A DNA stretch of 64,000 nt from Bombella apis (GCF_018221685.1 NZ_JAGJTM010000005.1:69501-133500), one strand, 5' to 3'. Positions 50,833-60,451 are shown, counted from the first letter of the stretch. Numbers and translations: made by a program. The notes: a model not told the origin generated them from the sequence alone.

Positions 50833-51331
50833 CGTAATCTGCCCTCCGTATTGGAAAAACAAAAATCTCCTCCAATACGCCATGACAGATGTGATTGAAT
50901 CATTCTCAGGAGAGAAAATTGCTTCAGAAAGACTGAAATACCTGATGGTTGTATGCATCGTATCTTATTATATTCTTTTTTTGGATCAAACAGATGAAGA
51001 AATCATAAATTCAGCCATGCGTGGGGACCGACAGACCTGTGACGGAAGGAATAGGCATCCACATACAGACCTGTCATCACACCACATTCAGACAGGCTGA
51101 GCCTGTTAAAAATTCTACTGCACATCTTTTGCCATCCTGGCTCAGTCATGCAAAACATCACATCCTGCCTTTCTTTCCCCACAAGATACCGCTAGCACCT
51201 TACCGGGCTTCCCTCAGCTTGCTGATATTCTTTATTCCAAAAACGTAATAATGCTCATGAACATGCCTCCATCTGATATAACACCTCCTCACACAACACA
51301 TTACCTTATCCATCATCACGCCCGGATTTTC
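50833..51331 (+). other. A+T-rich gap between RND pump and outer-membrane gene
   Basis: About 500 bp between the pump and the outer-membrane lipoprotein, visibly richer in A+T than the genes on both sides. It holds one open stretch (50882-51100, 72 codons) with no ribosome site and no recognised family; I do not call it a gene. Three palindromes of the ACAG...CTGT kind lie at 51031-51040, 51065-51074 (both ACAGACCTGT) and 51092-51106 (ACAGGCTGAGCCTGT). Confidence 0.5.
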
Positions 51332-52852
51332 ATGTCGCTTCCCTTTCGTGCCCTTCGCTCTGCCGTTCTGACAACAGGCCTGCTTGCTACACTGGGGGGC
51401 TGCATGGTCGGGCCGGATTATCACCGGCCAAAAGCGATCATCTCCTCACGCTTCAAAGAAGCCCCTCCACCTGAGGGCTGGACAAAAGCCAATCCGGCCA
51501 TGAGCAACATGCCCAAGGGAAACTGGTGGACCGTTTTCAATGATCCCACGCTGAACGGACTGGAAGAGGAAGTCAGCCGTTCCAACCAGAGCCTGAAGCA
51601 GTATGAGGCGCAATACCGCAAAGCACGGGCCATGATCGACTCCGTGCGGGCCAGCCTTTTCCCTACCCTCAACGGCAAATTCGGCTTCAACCGCAATTCC
51701 AGCGGGGGCAGGACCATCAGCGGCCTGAATGCCGAACCCCATACCTTCGTCAACACCACCAACACCTGGACCATGGGGCCCAGTGCCAGCTGGACGATTG
51801 ACGTCTGGGGCATGATCCGGCGGCAGATAGAACAGCAGGTCAGCTCGACACAGTCCAGCGCAGCCCTGCTGGCCAACATGCAGCTCTCCTACCAGCTGGA
51901 GTTGGCCACCGATTATATGAACCTGCGTTATCAGGACAGCCTGATTGACCTCTTCACACGCAATGTCGGCCTGTACCAGCATAATCTGGAGATTCTCAGC
52001 AACCAGCTGGCCGCCGGTGTCGCCGACCCCACCAGTGTGCTACAGGCCAAATACCAGCTGGAATCAACCCAGGCCAGTCTGGCCAACGCCCATGTGGCCC
52101 GTGCCCAATACGAGCATGCCATAGCCGTGCTGATCGGCCGTCCTCCGGCTGACCTGACCATTCCCCATGCACCGCTGCCCTTCACGCTGCCACCCATTCC
52201 ACAGTTCCTTCCCTCCGACCTTTTGCAAAGGCGACCAGACATCGCCCAGGCCGAGCGGGAAATGGAAGGATACAATGCTGAAATCGGGTACGAGATCGGG
52301 GCCTTCTATCCGCAGATCACCCTGTCAGCCAGCTATGGCTACAGCGGAAATCCTATCCAGCATCTGATCCAGCTGGCAACACGCACATGGTCGCTCGGTG
52401 CAGCCGCCAGCGAGACCCTCTTCAATGGTGGGGCCCGTTCCGCTGCCGTACGGGAAGCCGAAGCCGACTACGACAACGCTGTTGCCAATTACAGACAGGT
52501 CGTGCTGAAGGCCCTGCAGGATACGGAGGACCAGCTCTCCAACCTGCATTATCTCGGCGACCAGATGACCTACCAGAATCAGGCTGTAGAGAGCGCACAG
52601 CGGGCCGTGGAAGTCTCCATGAACGAGTATCTGGCCGGAACACAGATATACACCACTGTCATCACGGCGCAGCAGACAGCCCTGCAATATGAAGAATCCC
52701 GCCTTCAGATACAACAGCAGCGCCTCAACAGTGTCATCCGCCTCATCACCGATATTGGTGGCGGCTGGAGCACAGACCAGCTACCCAGCAAGGATTCCCT
52801 CCAGACTGACAATCCCTTCCTGCCCAGCTTCATCCAGAAAGACAAAAATTGA
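51332..52852 (+). CDS. NodT/OprM-family outer-membrane efflux lipoprotein
   Basis: A 506-residue outer-membrane channel that completes the RND pump. A lipoprotein signal with LATLGGC (Cys24 as the lipid site) is followed by MVGPDYHRP, a near-constant start of NodT-type proteins. Two TolC-like helical repeats (about 80-280 and 290-490) contain WWTVFNDPTLNGLEEEV, YLNL-like DYMNLRYQD and LLQRRPDIAQAEREM. The ATG at 51332 gives the signal peptide; the longer frame from 51251 adds 27 unlikely residues. Its own regulatory region lies 225 bp upstream. Confidence 0.92.
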   Translation: MSLPFRALRSAVLTTGLLATLGGCMVGPDYHRPKAIISSRFKEAPPPEGWTKANPAMSNMPKGNWWTVFNDPTLNGLEEEVSRSNQSLKQYEAQYRKARAMIDSVRASLFPTLNGKFGFNRNSSGGRTISGLNAEPHTFVNTTNTWTMGPSASWTIDVWGMIRRQIEQQVSSTQSSAALLANMQLSYQLELATDYMNLRYQDSLIDLFTRNVGLYQHNLEILSNQLAAGVADPTSVLQAKYQLESTQASLANAHVARAQYEHAIAVLIGRPPADLTIPHAPLPFTLPPIPQFLPSDLLQRRPDIAQAEREMEGYNAEIGYEIGAFYPQITLSASYGYSGNPIQHLIQLATRTWSLGAAASETLFNGGARSAAVREAEADYDNAVANYRQVVLKALQDTEDQLSNLHYLGDQMTYQNQAVESAQRAVEVSMNEYLAGTQIYTTVITAQQTALQYEESRLQIQQQRLNSVIRLITDIGGGWSTDQLPSKDSLQTDNPFLPSFIQKDKN

Positions 52853-52856
52853 CCGC

Positions 52857-52900
52857 ATCAAAAAAGGCGCCCTCTCCTCTGGGGAGAGAGACGCCTTTCC
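52857..52900 (-). terminator. Terminator of the 55-aa protein gene
   Basis: Inverted repeat with AAAGGCG/CGCCTTT outer arms and a CT/GA-rich imperfect inner stem. On the minus strand it ends in six T, 28 bases after the stop of the small gene. The weaker T-run on the plus strand could also end the lipoprotein gene. Confidence 0.72.
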
Positions 52901-52927
52901 ACGAGGACATGATTCTGTCCCGTGCCT

Positions 52928-53095
52928 TCAGGAAGGCTGCTGCTCCTGACAAGGCTTCTTCTTTCGGCCCAAAAGTATCCCTACGAAAAAAGCAAATCCA
53001 GTCCATCCCCAAGGATGGTCCATTACCAGATCCTCAATTACGTCCTGCACCATCCCCAGAATCGGGCTGCTTACGTCTTTCAGATTAGAACTCAT
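52928..53095 (-). CDS. Small membrane protein, 55 residues
   Basis: An ORF of 55 codons between two terminators on the minus strand. The product starts MSSNLKDVSSPILGMVQDV, an amphipathic part, followed by HPWGWTGFAFFVGILLGRKK, a membrane helix with a positive end, and a short polar tail. The helix resembles the C-terminal anchor of YqjD/ElaB (DUF883) proteins but the N-terminal repeat is missing. AGGT lies 7 bases before the ATG, and a terminator follows. I do not recognise a family name. The reading frame, ribosome site and terminator agree, so a real gene is likely. Confidence 0.6.
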   Translation of the reverse strand: MSSNLKDVSSPILGMVQDVIEDLVMDHPWGWTGFAFFVGILLGRKKKPCQEQQPS

Positions 53096-53134
53096 GGCAT
53101 TACCTGCTTTTCTATCGGGTACTCTTACCCCGTG

Positions 53135-53167
53135 AAAAAAGGCCGATGCCTGATGGCACCGACCTTT
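53135..53167 (-). terminator. Terminator of the alpha operon
   Basis: Stem of ten positions with two mismatches (53141-53150 with 53155-53164) and a 4-nt loop, followed by six T on the minus strand; 28 bases after the rplQ stop. Confidence 0.8.
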
Positions 53168-53194
53168 CCTTTATTCTCCCATTGGAGAAAAAGC

Positions 53195-53611
53195 TCAAGC
53201 AGCTTCCTGATCTTCTTTCTGAACAGGACCGCTATCTTTGCCCTTGGCCTCGACATCACGCTCGACCAGCTCAATCACGGCCATGTCGGCATTGTCGCCA
53301 TAGCGGACGCCAGCCTTCAGCACACGGCTGTAGCCACCTGCACGGCCTGCATAACGCTTGCTCAGCTCAGAAAAGAGCTTGGTAACGATGGCATCATCAC
53401 GCAGCTGGGCAAAAGCCTGACGGCGTGCATGAAGTGTGCCACGCTTGCCCAGCGTGATCAGCTTCTCGACAACCGGGCGAAGCTCTTTGGCCTTCGGCAG
53501 AGTCGTGGAGATCTGCTCATGCTTGATGAGCGCAACAGCCATGTTGCGGAACATCGCAGCGCGATGAGTGGAGGTGACGCCAAGTTTACGTCCGCTCAGA
53601 TTATGACGCAT
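53195..53611 (-). CDS. rplQ: Ribosomal protein bL17
   Basis: Large-subunit protein bL17, 138 residues, at the polypeptide exit side. It starts [25 protein letters not shown], the family signature, and [22 protein letters not shown] closes the core. The last 20 residues (Lys/Glu/Asp/Gln) are a lineage-specific tail. Last gene of rpsM-rpsK-rpoA-rplQ. Confidence 0.97.
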   Translation of the reverse strand: MRHNLSGRKLGVTSTHRAAMFRNMAVALIKHEQISTTLPKAKELRPVVEKLITLGKRGTLHARRQAFAQLRDDAIVTKLFSELSKRYAGRAGGYSRVLKAGVRYGDNADMAVIELVERDVEAKGKDSGPVQKEDQEAA

Positions 53612-53655
53612 GTTGTTTCCCTAATCCTTCTACCCGAACTTCCCAGCCGGGGTTC

Positions 53656-54681
53656 TTAGAATGTCTCGTCGAGACGCCGGGCCAGATCCTCAATGCTCTC
53701 CGGCGGCCAGGCCGGGACATTCATCCCCAGCGAAAGCCCCATGCCTGTGAGCACTTCCTTGATCTCATTCAGCGACTTACGACCAAAATTCGGAGTCCGC
53801 AGCATTTCCTGCTCGCTCTTCTGCACGAGGTCGCCAATATACACAATATTGTCGTTCTTCAGGCAGTTTGCGCTACGCACGGAAAGCTCAAGCTCATCCA
53901 CCTTACGCAGAAGGTGACGGCTGAACGGCAGATCATCCTGCGGCTCTTCATTCTGAACCGGACGCGGCTCATCGAAATTGATGAAGAGCTGAAGCTGATC
54001 CTGCATGATGCGGGCAGCCAGTGCCAGTGCGTCTTCCGGAGTGACGACTCCGTTTGTCTCGACACTCAACAGCAGCTTGTCATAGTCGGTGACCTGTCCA
54101 ACACGGGTCGGCTCCACCTTGTAAGACACACGCTGCACCGGCGAATAGATCGCATCAATGGGGATCAGCCCGATCGGTGCATCATCCGGACGGTTGGCAG
54201 AAGCAGGGACATAACCCTTGCCCATGTTCACCGTGAATTCCATGCCAAGCTTGACATCATCGTCAAGCGTGCAGATCACCAGCTCCGGATTCATGATCTC
54301 AATGTCATGGCCCGTCTGAATCTGCCCAGCCTTCACTTCTCCCGGCCCTGTTGCCGTGAGAACCATACGCTTCGGGCCCTCACCATGCATGCGCAAAGCA
54401 AGCTGCTTCACATTCAGCACGATGTCGGTCACATCCTCACGCACACCCGCAACGGATGAGAATTCGTGAAGGACCCCGTCAATCTGGATGGCCGTAACAG
54501 CAGCACCCTGAAGGGAGGAAAGAAGAATACGACGCAGGGCGTTGCCCATCGTCAGGCCAAAGCCACGCTCAAGCGGCTCTGCAACGATGGTTGCCATACG
54601 GGAAGGAACCGGGCCAGGCTCGACTTCAAGCTTCTCCGGTTTGATGAGAGACTGCCAATTTTTCTGGAGAACCAAGATCAT
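53656..54681 (-). CDS. rpoA: RNA polymerase alpha subunit
   Basis: A 341-residue alpha subunit that dimerises to nucleate RNA polymerase. The N-terminal domain has [26 protein letters not shown] and [15 protein letters not shown] linker rich in Asn/Glu/Pro/Gln precedes the C-terminal domain, which binds UP elements and activators ([32 protein letters not shown]). The ATG follows GAAAGG. The 136-bp gap to rpsK holds a small GC hairpin (about 54728-54744) that could be an mRNA structure. Confidence 0.98.
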   Translation of the reverse strand: MILVLQKNWQSLIKPEKLEVEPGPVPSRMATIVAEPLERGFGLTMGNALRRILLSSLQGAAVTAIQIDGVLHEFSSVAGVREDVTDIVLNVKQLALRMHGEGPKRMVLTATGPGEVKAGQIQTGHDIEIMNPELVICTLDDDVKLGMEFTVNMGKGYVPASANRPDDAPIGLIPIDAIYSPVQRVSYKVEPTRVGQVTDYDKLLLSVETNGVVTPEDALALAARIMQDQLQLFINFDEPRPVQNEEPQDDLPFSRHLLRKVDELELSVRSANCLKNDNIVYIGDLVQKSEQEMLRTPNFGRKSLNEIKEVLTGMGLSLGMNVPAWPPESIEDLARRLDETF

Positions 54682-54817
54682 GGCCTTTCAAACAACGAAG
54701 CCCGCCACAGGATGGCGGTGCCAGGCCCGCACTGTCGTGCGGTACGAACTCACCAAGGTCAATCTGGCTGCACCATCCATTCGTGACAGCCAGACCTACC
54801 AGATTTTTGCGTCCAGA

Positions 54818-55210
54818 TCAGACGCGGCGACGCTTGCGCGGACGGCAACCGTTATGCGGCACCGGCGTCATGTCGCGGATGGATGTGATCGTGAACCCGA
54901 CAGCCTGAAGGGCACGCAGAGCGCTCTCACGCCCTGAACCAGGACCGGAAACCTCAATCTCCAGCGTTTCCATGCCATGCTCGCGGGCCTTGCGCCCTGC
55001 ATCCTCGGCAGCAACCTGAGCTGCATACGGGGTGGACTTGCGGGAGCCCTTGAAACCCTGTGCGCCGGAGGAGGACCAGGCGATGGCGTTGCCCTGGGCA
55101 TCAGCAATCGTGATCATCGTGTTGTTGAAGGTGGAAAGAACGTGAGCAACACCGGAAATGATGTTTTTACGTTCCTTCTTACGGATACGCGGTGCGGCAG
55201 CCTTGGCCAT
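54818..55210 (-). CDS. rpsK: Ribosomal protein uS11
   Basis: Small-subunit protein uS11, 130 residues, on the platform near the mRNA exit. [24 protein letters not shown] and [22 protein letters not shown] are diagnostic. The C-terminus [18 protein letters not shown] is conserved. It lies between rpsM and rpoA as usual. Confidence 0.98.
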   Translation of the reverse strand: MAKAAAPRIRKKERKNIISGVAHVLSTFNNTMITIADAQGNAIAWSSSGAQGFKGSRKSTPYAAQVAAEDAGRKAREHGMETLEIEVSGPGSGRESALRALQAVGFTITSIRDMTPVPHNGCRPRKRRRV

Positions 55211-55260
55211 AGTATGCTTGTCCTATTAAATCTGCGATAGGGTGAAAGAAGCGGCGCCTA

Positions 55261-55638
55261 TCAGCGCGTTGCCTTCTTCTTACCTGCAATGGCAACAGCC
55301 TTACCCTTGCGGGTACGGGCGTTGGTATGCGTACGCTGACCACGAACCGGCAGACCACGACGATGACGCAGGCCACGATAGCAGCCAAGGTCCATCAGAC
55401 GCTTGATGTTCATCGCCGTCTCACGACGGAGATCACCCTCCACACGATAATCGCTATCGATCAGGTCACGAATCTTCGTCACCTCATCATCAGACAGCTC
55501 ATTCACGCGCTTGGCATTGTCGATACCGAGCTTCTCACAGATAGCCTGTGCGCTCGAAGGACCAATGCCATAAACATAGCGCAGACCGATGACCACCCGT
55601 TTGTTGGTCGGAATGTTTACGCCGGCAATACGTGCCAC
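55261..55638 (-). CDS. rpsM: Ribosomal protein uS13
   Basis: Small-subunit protein uS13, 125 residues, in the head contacting the P-site tRNA. With a GTG start at 55638 the protein begins [15 protein letters not shown], the expected N-terminus, and GGGAG lies 8 bases upstream; the frame opens further but only to a TTG at 55665. [18 protein letters not shown] near the end is the rRNA/tRNA-contacting part. First gene of the alpha operon. Confidence 0.96.
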   Translation of the reverse strand: MARIAGVNIPTNKRVVIGLRYVYGIGPSSAQAICEKLGIDNAKRVNELSDDEVTKIRDLIDSDYRVEGDLRRETAMNIKRLMDLGCYRGLRHRRGLPVRGQRTHTNARTRKGKAVAIAGKKKATR

Positions 55639-55776
55639 GCCAATTCTCCCATCCACACGGCCCAAAGCCGTGTTTACAAAAATCTTTGTCTGACCGGACC
55701 ATGGCCGCTCACCGGCGTCGGTCCCCAGAACGATTCCAGCCCCACCATCAGGGCCGTACGCTCACCTTATGCTGGG

Positions 55777-55805
55777 CGAATATACTGCCCTGCCAGACAA
55801 GTCAA
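55777..55805 (-). promoter_or_regulatory. Promoter of the alpha operon
   Basis: Minus strand TTGACT (55805-55800) with TATTCG at 17-nt spacing (or TATATT at 15), about 140 bp before rpsM. It lies directly after a hairpin that follows adk, so adk and rpsM appear to be in separate transcripts. Confidence 0.45.
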
Positions 55806-55810
55806 ACCAT

Positions 55811-55831
55811 AAAGATCACTTTTTCGTGATC
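55811..55831 (-). terminator. Weak terminator after adk
   Basis: GATCAC/GTGATC 6-bp stem with a 6-nt loop (55814-55831), 12 bases after the adk stop, followed by TTTATGG. Only partly terminator-like. Confidence 0.45.
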
Positions 55832-55842
55832 AGCTCATTCAT

Positions 55843-56421
55843 TCAGGAGTCTGCCCGATCGAGAATGGCATCAATCGCCCTCCCGACTGTTTCGACATCC
55901 TGCATACCATCAATGCGGTTCAGACGACCGTTCTGCTCATAATAGGGCAGGATGGGGGCCGTCTGCTTCCGGTACATCTCCAGCCGGGCATGGATCACCT
56001 CAGGATGATCATCAGCCCTGCGAGAGCCATCTTCATGCTGCCGTTCAGACAGACGCTTCACCAGCGCTTCCTCACTGACCTCCAGAAGAATGACTGCATC
56101 AATCTTAAGCCCCTGCTCCTTCAGCATGGAGTCCAGAATCTCTGCCTGGCTTTCAGTCCTCGGGAAACCATCAAGGATGACACCCTTTCCACAGTCAGGC
56201 TGAGCGATACGGTTTTCAATCATCTGAACGATGATCGGGTCAGGAACAAAATGCCCCTTCTCCATCAACGCCTTCACCTCCACACCAATCGGTGACTGCG
56301 CCTTCACCTCGGCACGAAGCATGTCCCCTGTTGAGATCTGCTTCATGCCCCGGCTGTCTTCAAGACGTTTTGCCTGTGTCCCTTTGCCCGCACCCGGCGG
56401 GCCAAGAAGAATGATGTTCAC
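55843..56421 (-). CDS. adk: Adenylate kinase
   Basis: A 192-residue kinase that interconverts ATP, AMP and ADP. The P-loop is GPPGAGKGTQ (7-16), the AMP-binding parts ISTGDMLRAEV and LDGFPRTESQA are present, and the LID is of the short kind: RQHEDGSRRADDHPEVI replaces the 25-40-residue LID of the E. coli enzyme. The length fits the short alphaproteobacterial class. It overlaps secY by 4 bp. Confidence 0.96.
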   Translation of the reverse strand: MNIILLGPPGAGKGTQAKRLEDSRGMKQISTGDMLRAEVKAQSPIGVEVKALMEKGHFVPDPIIVQMIENRIAQPDCGKGVILDGFPRTESQAEILDSMLKEQGLKIDAVILLEVSEEALVKRLSERQHEDGSRRADDHPEVIHARLEMYRKQTAPILPYYEQNGRLNRIDGMQDVETVGRAIDAILDRADS

Positions 56422-57794
56422 CGTAAGTTCCTTCTTTCCTTGCCCGCCCGGCCACGGGCTCCCTTCCGGCCACGCTGCTTGCGGATGAGCCCCTGATACT
56501 GATGGGCCACCAGATGGGACTGGACCTGTGTGACCGTATCGATCGTCACGGAGACAATGATGATCAGACTGGTTCCCCCAAAATAGAACGGCACATTATA
56601 TTTGTTGATCAGGAACTGCGGCAGCAGACAGACCAGCACCATGTAGGCGGCACCGATAGTCGTCAGCCTTGAGAGAATCCGGTCAAAATAACGGGCCGTA
56701 TTCGCACCCGGCCGGATACCCGGTACAAAACCACCCTGCTTTCTCAAATTCTCAGCTGTCTCTTCTGGATTGAAGGTTACCGCAGCATAGAAATAGGAGA
56801 AAAAGACGATCATGAAGGCATAGAATGCCATGTAAAGTGGCTGCCCCTGGGAAAGCCACTGCCCGACATGCCCCAGAAATCCACCATTGTTATGCATGAA
56901 GCCTGACAGCGTTGCTGGCACCAGCAGAACGGATGATGCAAAGATCGGCGGGATGACCCCGGCTGTATTGACCTTCAGCGGCATGTGCGTGGAATCGCCA
57001 CCATAAATGCGGTTACCCACCTGCCTCTTGGGATACTGGATCACGACACGCCGTTGTGCCTGCTCCATGAACACGATGAAGGCAATGACAGCCAGCGCCA
57101 GCAGCAGGAAAACCACGACAAAAACCGGAGACAGCGCGCCAGTACGTCCCAGCTCCAGCAGGCTCCCCAGTGCATGAGGCAGGTTGGCCACGATACCCGA
57201 GAAAATGATCAGGGAAATACCGTTCCCGATACCCCTGGAGGTTATCTGCTCACCCAGCCACATCAGGAACAGGGTTCCCGTTACCAGCATCACAACATAA
57301 GAGACGAGGAAAGTCGGACCCGGCGAGATGACAGCACTGAGCCCTGCCTGCGTGTGCATGCTGCTCAGCCCCATGGCAAAGCCATAGGCCTGCACGATGG
57401 CGATCAGCACCGTCAGATAACGGGTATACTGGTTCAGTTTTTTGCGCCCACTCTCCCCTTCTTTCTTCAGCGCTTCCATGGAAGGCAAAGCCGTGGAAAG
57501 AAGCTGGATGATGATGGATGCACTGATGTAGGGCATGATGTTGAGAGCAAAAATGGTCATGCGCCCCAAAGCGCCACCCGTGAACATGTCAAACATGCCC
57601 AGGATGCCACCCTGCTGCTCCCCAACAAGCTGCCCCAGCACAGAGGCATCAATCCCCGGAACCGGGATGAATGTTCCCAGTCGATAAACAATCAACGCAC
57701 CCAGCGTGAACCAGATCCGTTTTTTCAGCTCCGTCGCCTTCGCGAAGGCACCCATATTCAGGTTACCGGCCAGCTGTTCTGCGGCAGAAGCCAT
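56418..57794 (-). CDS. secY: Protein translocase subunit SecY
   Basis: A 458-residue ten-helix channel of the Sec translocon, working with SecE, SecG and SecA. It starts with ELKKRIWFTLGALIVYRLGTFIPVPGID and contains GGALGRMTIFALNIMPYISASIIIQ (helix 2), the plug region and KKEGESGRKKLNQYTRYLT. FVPGIRPGANTARYFDRILSR is in the C-terminal third. The extreme C-terminus is Arg/Gly/Lys-rich. It sits between rplO and adk as in other alphaproteobacteria. Confidence 0.97.
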   Translation of the reverse strand: MASAAEQLAGNLNMGAFAKATELKKRIWFTLGALIVYRLGTFIPVPGIDASVLGQLVGEQQGGILGMFDMFTGGALGRMTIFALNIMPYISASIIIQLLSTALPSMEALKKEGESGRKKLNQYTRYLTVLIAIVQAYGFAMGLSSMHTQAGLSAVISPGPTFLVSYVVMLVTGTLFLMWLGEQITSRGIGNGISLIIFSGIVANLPHALGSLLELGRTGALSPVFVVVFLLLALAVIAFIVFMEQAQRRVVIQYPKRQVGNRIYGGDSTHMPLKVNTAGVIPPIFASSVLLVPATLSGFMHNNGGFLGHVGQWLSQGQPLYMAFYAFMIVFFSYFYAAVTFNPEETAENLRKQGGFVPGIRPGANTARYFDRILSRLTTIGAAYMVLVCLLPQFLINKYNVPFYFGGTSLIIIVSVTIDTVTQVQSHLVAHQYQGLIRKQRGRKGARGRAGKERRNLR

Positions 57795-57888
57795 CTCCCC
57801 GTCCTTTCATGAAAACAGCGCCACCGCACATCGTACGGGACGCTGTTCACTAGTTCACCGTCGTCCCAGCAGGCTGGGCAGGACAGGC

Positions 57889-58377
57889 TCAGGCTTCAGC
57901 CTGAGCATCCTTCTTTGCGGCCAGAACCTTCACAGAGCCACCGGCCTTCTCCACTGCAGCCACAGCAGCAGCAGAGGCACCGGACACTTCAAAGTTCACG
58001 CCTTGAGACAGTTCACCTTTTGCCAGAAGACGCACACCAGCAACCTTGCGGCTACCGACCAGACCAGCCTGGTACAGTGCTTCTTCCGTCACAGGAGCAG
58101 AGGCGGAAAGCTTGCCAGCCTCCAGAGCCTTGCTCACTGCACCGATATTCACCGCAGCATATTCCTTGCGGAAAATGTTGACGAAGCCACGCTTCGGCAT
58201 ACGGCGATAGATCGGCAGCTGACCACCCTCAAAGCCATTGATGGCCACGCCGGAACGTGCCTTCTGACCTTTGTGACCCTTTCCGGAGGTCTTGCCCTTG
58301 CCGGAACCGATACCACGCCCGAGACGCTTCTTGTGATAGCGTGCCCCGGCGTTGTCGCGCAATTCATTCAGGTTCAT
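57889..58377 (-). CDS. rplO: Ribosomal protein uL15
   Basis: Large-subunit protein uL15, 162 residues. It starts [20 protein letters not shown], then [21 protein letters not shown], the Gly/Lys-rich rRNA-binding tail inside 23S r[18 protein letters not shown] is the next conserved block. A short Ala/Lys tail is extra. One base separates it from rpmD. Confidence 0.97.
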   Translation of the reverse strand: MNLNELRDNAGARYHKKRLGRGIGSGKGKTSGKGHKGQKARSGVAINGFEGGQLPIYRRMPKRGFVNIFRKEYAAVNIGAVSKALEAGKLSASAPVTEEALYQAGLVGSRKVAGVRLLAKGELSQGVNFEVSGASAAAVAAVEKAGGSVKVLAAKKDAQAEA

Positions 58378-58378
58378 A

Positions 58379-58570
58379 TCAACCCTCCACCTTCACCAGG
58401 TGGGACACCTTGCGGATCATGCCACGGACAGAAGGGGTATCCTCCAGCTCACGGCTGGAACCGATGCCACGCAGGCCCAGCCCCTTCACCGTTTCCGCCT
58501 GACCCGGTTTGGAACCGATCACAGAAGCGATCTGCGTCACCCGGATTGTCTTGCCTTTTGTCTCAGACAT
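58379..58570 (-). CDS. rpmD: Ribosomal protein uL30
   Basis: Large-subunit protein uL30, 63 residues. [25 protein letters not shown] and [14 protein letters not shown] are the expected halves. The start is ATG 58570, which overlaps the rpsE end by 8 bp; the longer open frame is inside rpsE. Confidence 0.95.
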   Translation of the reverse strand: MSETKGKTIRVTQIASVIGSKPGQAETVKGLGLRGIGSSRELEDTPSVRGMIRKVSHLVKVEG

Positions 58571-59132
58571 TGGCAGCCTCCGTCTCTGACTGCTCACGAC
58601 GTCCGAACAGCTCGAATGTCTTCTTGCCACGGCGGGCCGCAACCTGACGCGGGCTGCTTGCACGCTCAAGAGCGTTGAAAGCAGCTTTGATCATGTTGTG
58701 CGGGTTCCGGGTCCCGAGGCTCTTGGCAACAACGTCGCTGATGCCCAGGCTCTCGAAGACAGCACGGATCGGACCACCAGCGATGATCCCCGTACCAGCC
58801 TCAGCTGCACGAACGACAACCTCACCAGCACCGAAATGGCCCACTGCATCATGATGCAGAGTCCGGCCTTCTTTCATCGGTACACGGATCATGTTGCGAC
58901 GGGCGCGCTCGGTTGCCTTACGAATGGCTTCCGGCACCTCACGGGCCTTGCCAGCACCGTAACCGACACGACCCTTCTGGTCGCCAACAACGACCAAAGC
59001 CGCGAAGGCGAAACGCCGACCACCCTTAACAACCTTGGCGACACGGTTGATGGTTACCAGCTTATCAACCAGCTCATCACCCTGCTCGCGCTCACGACCA
59101 CCACGGCCGCCTTCTCTTGGCTCACGTGCCAT
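58563..59132 (-). CDS. rpsE: Ribosomal protein uS5
   Basis: Small-subunit protein uS5, 189 residues, a decoding-site protein. [20 protein letters not shown] and [19 protein letters not shown] form the dsRNA-binding half, and [19 protein letters not shown] the second. The N-terminus is Arg/Gly/Glu-rich and the C-terminus has an extra tail of about 15 residues. Confidence 0.97.
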   Translation of the reverse strand: MAREPREGGRGGREREQGDELVDKLVTINRVAKVVKGGRRFAFAALVVVGDQKGRVGYGAGKAREVPEAIRKATERARRNMIRVPMKEGRTLHHDAVGHFGAGEVVVRAAEAGTGIIAGGPIRAVFESLGISDVVAKSLGTRNPHNMIKAAFNALERASSPRQVAARRGKKTFELFGRREQSETEAANV

Positions 59133-59144
59133 GTGTGATCCTCC

Positions 59145-59507
59145 TTAGAAAGACAGCCCGCCCTCACGGGCAGCCTCTGCCAGGGCTTTCACCCGGCCAT
59201 GATAGAGATAGGAGCCACGGTCGAACACGACTTCCTTGACCCCAGCCTTGACAGCGCGCTCGGCAACGAGCTTACCGATAACGGTAGCTGCTGCGATATT
59301 CGCACCCGTTTTACCGGCTTCACGAACACTCTTCTCAAGCGTAGAGGCGCTGGCCAGCGTAATTCCACGGGCATCGTCGATGACCTGGACGTGGATATTC
59401 TTGCTGGAACGGAAGACCGACAAACGCGGCCGGCCGCCGCTCTTGCGACGAAGCTGGAAACGCAGCCGCTTGCGGCGGCGTTCCTGCAATCCTTGCAGCG
59501 ATGCCAT
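59145..59507 (-). CDS. rplR: Ribosomal protein uL18
   Basis: Large-subunit protein uL18, 120 residues, which binds 5S r[25 protein letters not shown] is the basic N-terminal part; [22 protein letters not shown] the C-terminal signature. It shares one base with rplF. Confidence 0.97.
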   Translation of the reverse strand: MASLQGLQERRRKRLRFQLRRKSGGRPRLSVFRSSKNIHVQVIDDARGITLASASTLEKSVREAGKTGANIAAATVIGKLVAERAVKAGVKEVVFDRGSYLYHGRVKALAEAAREGGLSF

Positions 59508-60043
59508 TACTTCTTCTTACCTTCTTTCTGACGCAGAACTTCGGTCTCATACCGGACACCCTTGCCCTTGTAAGGCTCGGGCTTGCGGAAGCTGCGGATA
59601 TCCAGAGCTACCTGACCAACGCGCTGCTTGTCGTTACCTTCAACCAGAATGGCTGTCGGGCGGGGCGTCGTGATTTTCACATCGGACGGGATCGGATAGA
59701 TCACATCGTGAGAGAAACCGAGGTTCATGACCAGATTGGAACCCTGAACAGCAGCACGGAAACCCGTACCCTGGATCTCAAGCCCCTTCTGGAAGCCCTC
59801 AGAGACACCTTTGATCATGTTGGCGAACACCGCGCGGGATGTCCCCCACATCGTCCAGCTCTTGTTGGTACGACCACCCAGCGGAGACACGGTAACCTTG
59901 CCGTCGGCAATCTTCACATCAACATGAGAAGATACCGGCACGCTGAGCTCACCACGTTTACCCTTGACGCAGAACATACCGTCCTTGACAGCTGCTTCCA
60001 CGCCTGCGGGGAGGTCAATAGGATATTTACCTACGCGAGACAT
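59507..60043 (-). CDS. rplF: Ribosomal protein uL6
   Basis: Large-subunit protein uL6, 178 residues, near the factor-binding site. [19 protein letters not shown] starts it; the C-terminal block [20 protein letters not shown] is diagnostic. Confidence 0.97.
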   Translation of the reverse strand: MSRVGKYPIDLPAGVEAAVKDGMFCVKGKRGELSVPVSSHVDVKIADGKVTVSPLGGRTNKSWTMWGTSRAVFANMIKGVSEGFQKGLEIQGTGFRAAVQGSNLVMNLGFSHDVIYPIPSDVKITTPRPTAILVEGNDKQRVGQVALDIRSFRKPEPYKGKGVRYETEVLRQKEGKKK

Positions 60044-60052
60044 ATTCCCTCC

Positions 60053-60451
60053 TTAGAAGACGCGGCAGAGGATCTCGCCACCAACATTGGCAGCCCGAGC
60101 CTCGACGTCTGAAAGAACACCGCGCGGCGTGGAGAGGATGGAAACACCCAGACCAGCATAAACACGCGGCAGCTCTTTGATTTTGGAGTACACACGGCGA
60201 CCCGGACGGGACACGCGATGAATCTCGCGGATCACCGGCTGACCATCTGTGTACTTCAGCTCGATACGGAACTGGGAAATGCCCTTGCGGACTTCCTCGG
60301 TCGTGTAACCGCGGATATATCCTTCGCGTTTCAGTGCTTCAAGAACACTGGCACGCAGCTTGGACGCCGGAGCAACGCAGGCAGCATGGCGGGCACGCTG
60401 AGCGTTACGGACCCGGGTGAGCATATCACCCAAAGGATCAGACATAGACAT
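60053..60451 (-). CDS. rpsH: Ribosomal protein uS8
   Basis: Small-subunit protein uS8, 132 residues, a primary 16S rRNA binder and in E. coli the translational repressor of the spc operon. DPLGDMLTRVRNAQRA and GLGVSILSTPRGVLSDVEA are conserved. ATG 60451 and ATG 60445 are both possible starts; MSMSDP is common in alphaproteobacteria. Confidence 0.97.
   Translation of the reverse strand: MSMSDPLGDMLTRVRNAQRARHAACVAPASKLRASVLEALKREGYIRGYTTEEVRKGISQFRIELKYTDGQPVIREIHRVSRPGRRVYSKIKELPRVYAGLGVSILSTPRGVLSDVEARAANVGGEILCRVF

Noticed and set aside
50882-51100. A 72-codon plus-strand open frame in the A+T-rich gap
   Set aside because: There is no Shine-Dalgarno sequence (the preceding bases are CTCC-rich), the second half looks random, and the frame ends inside a palindrome. 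Recorded as part of the spacer only.
52830-53012. A 60-codon minus-strand open frame overlapping the lipoprotein end
   Set aside because: It reads through a strong terminator and overlaps the better-supported 55-codon gene at 52928-53095 in another frame.
54728-54744. CCGCAC...GTGCGG hairpin in the rpsK-rpoA gap
   Set aside because: Only 6 bp with no T-run and no matching known ribosomal-protein site; kept as a remark under rpoA rather than as a feature.
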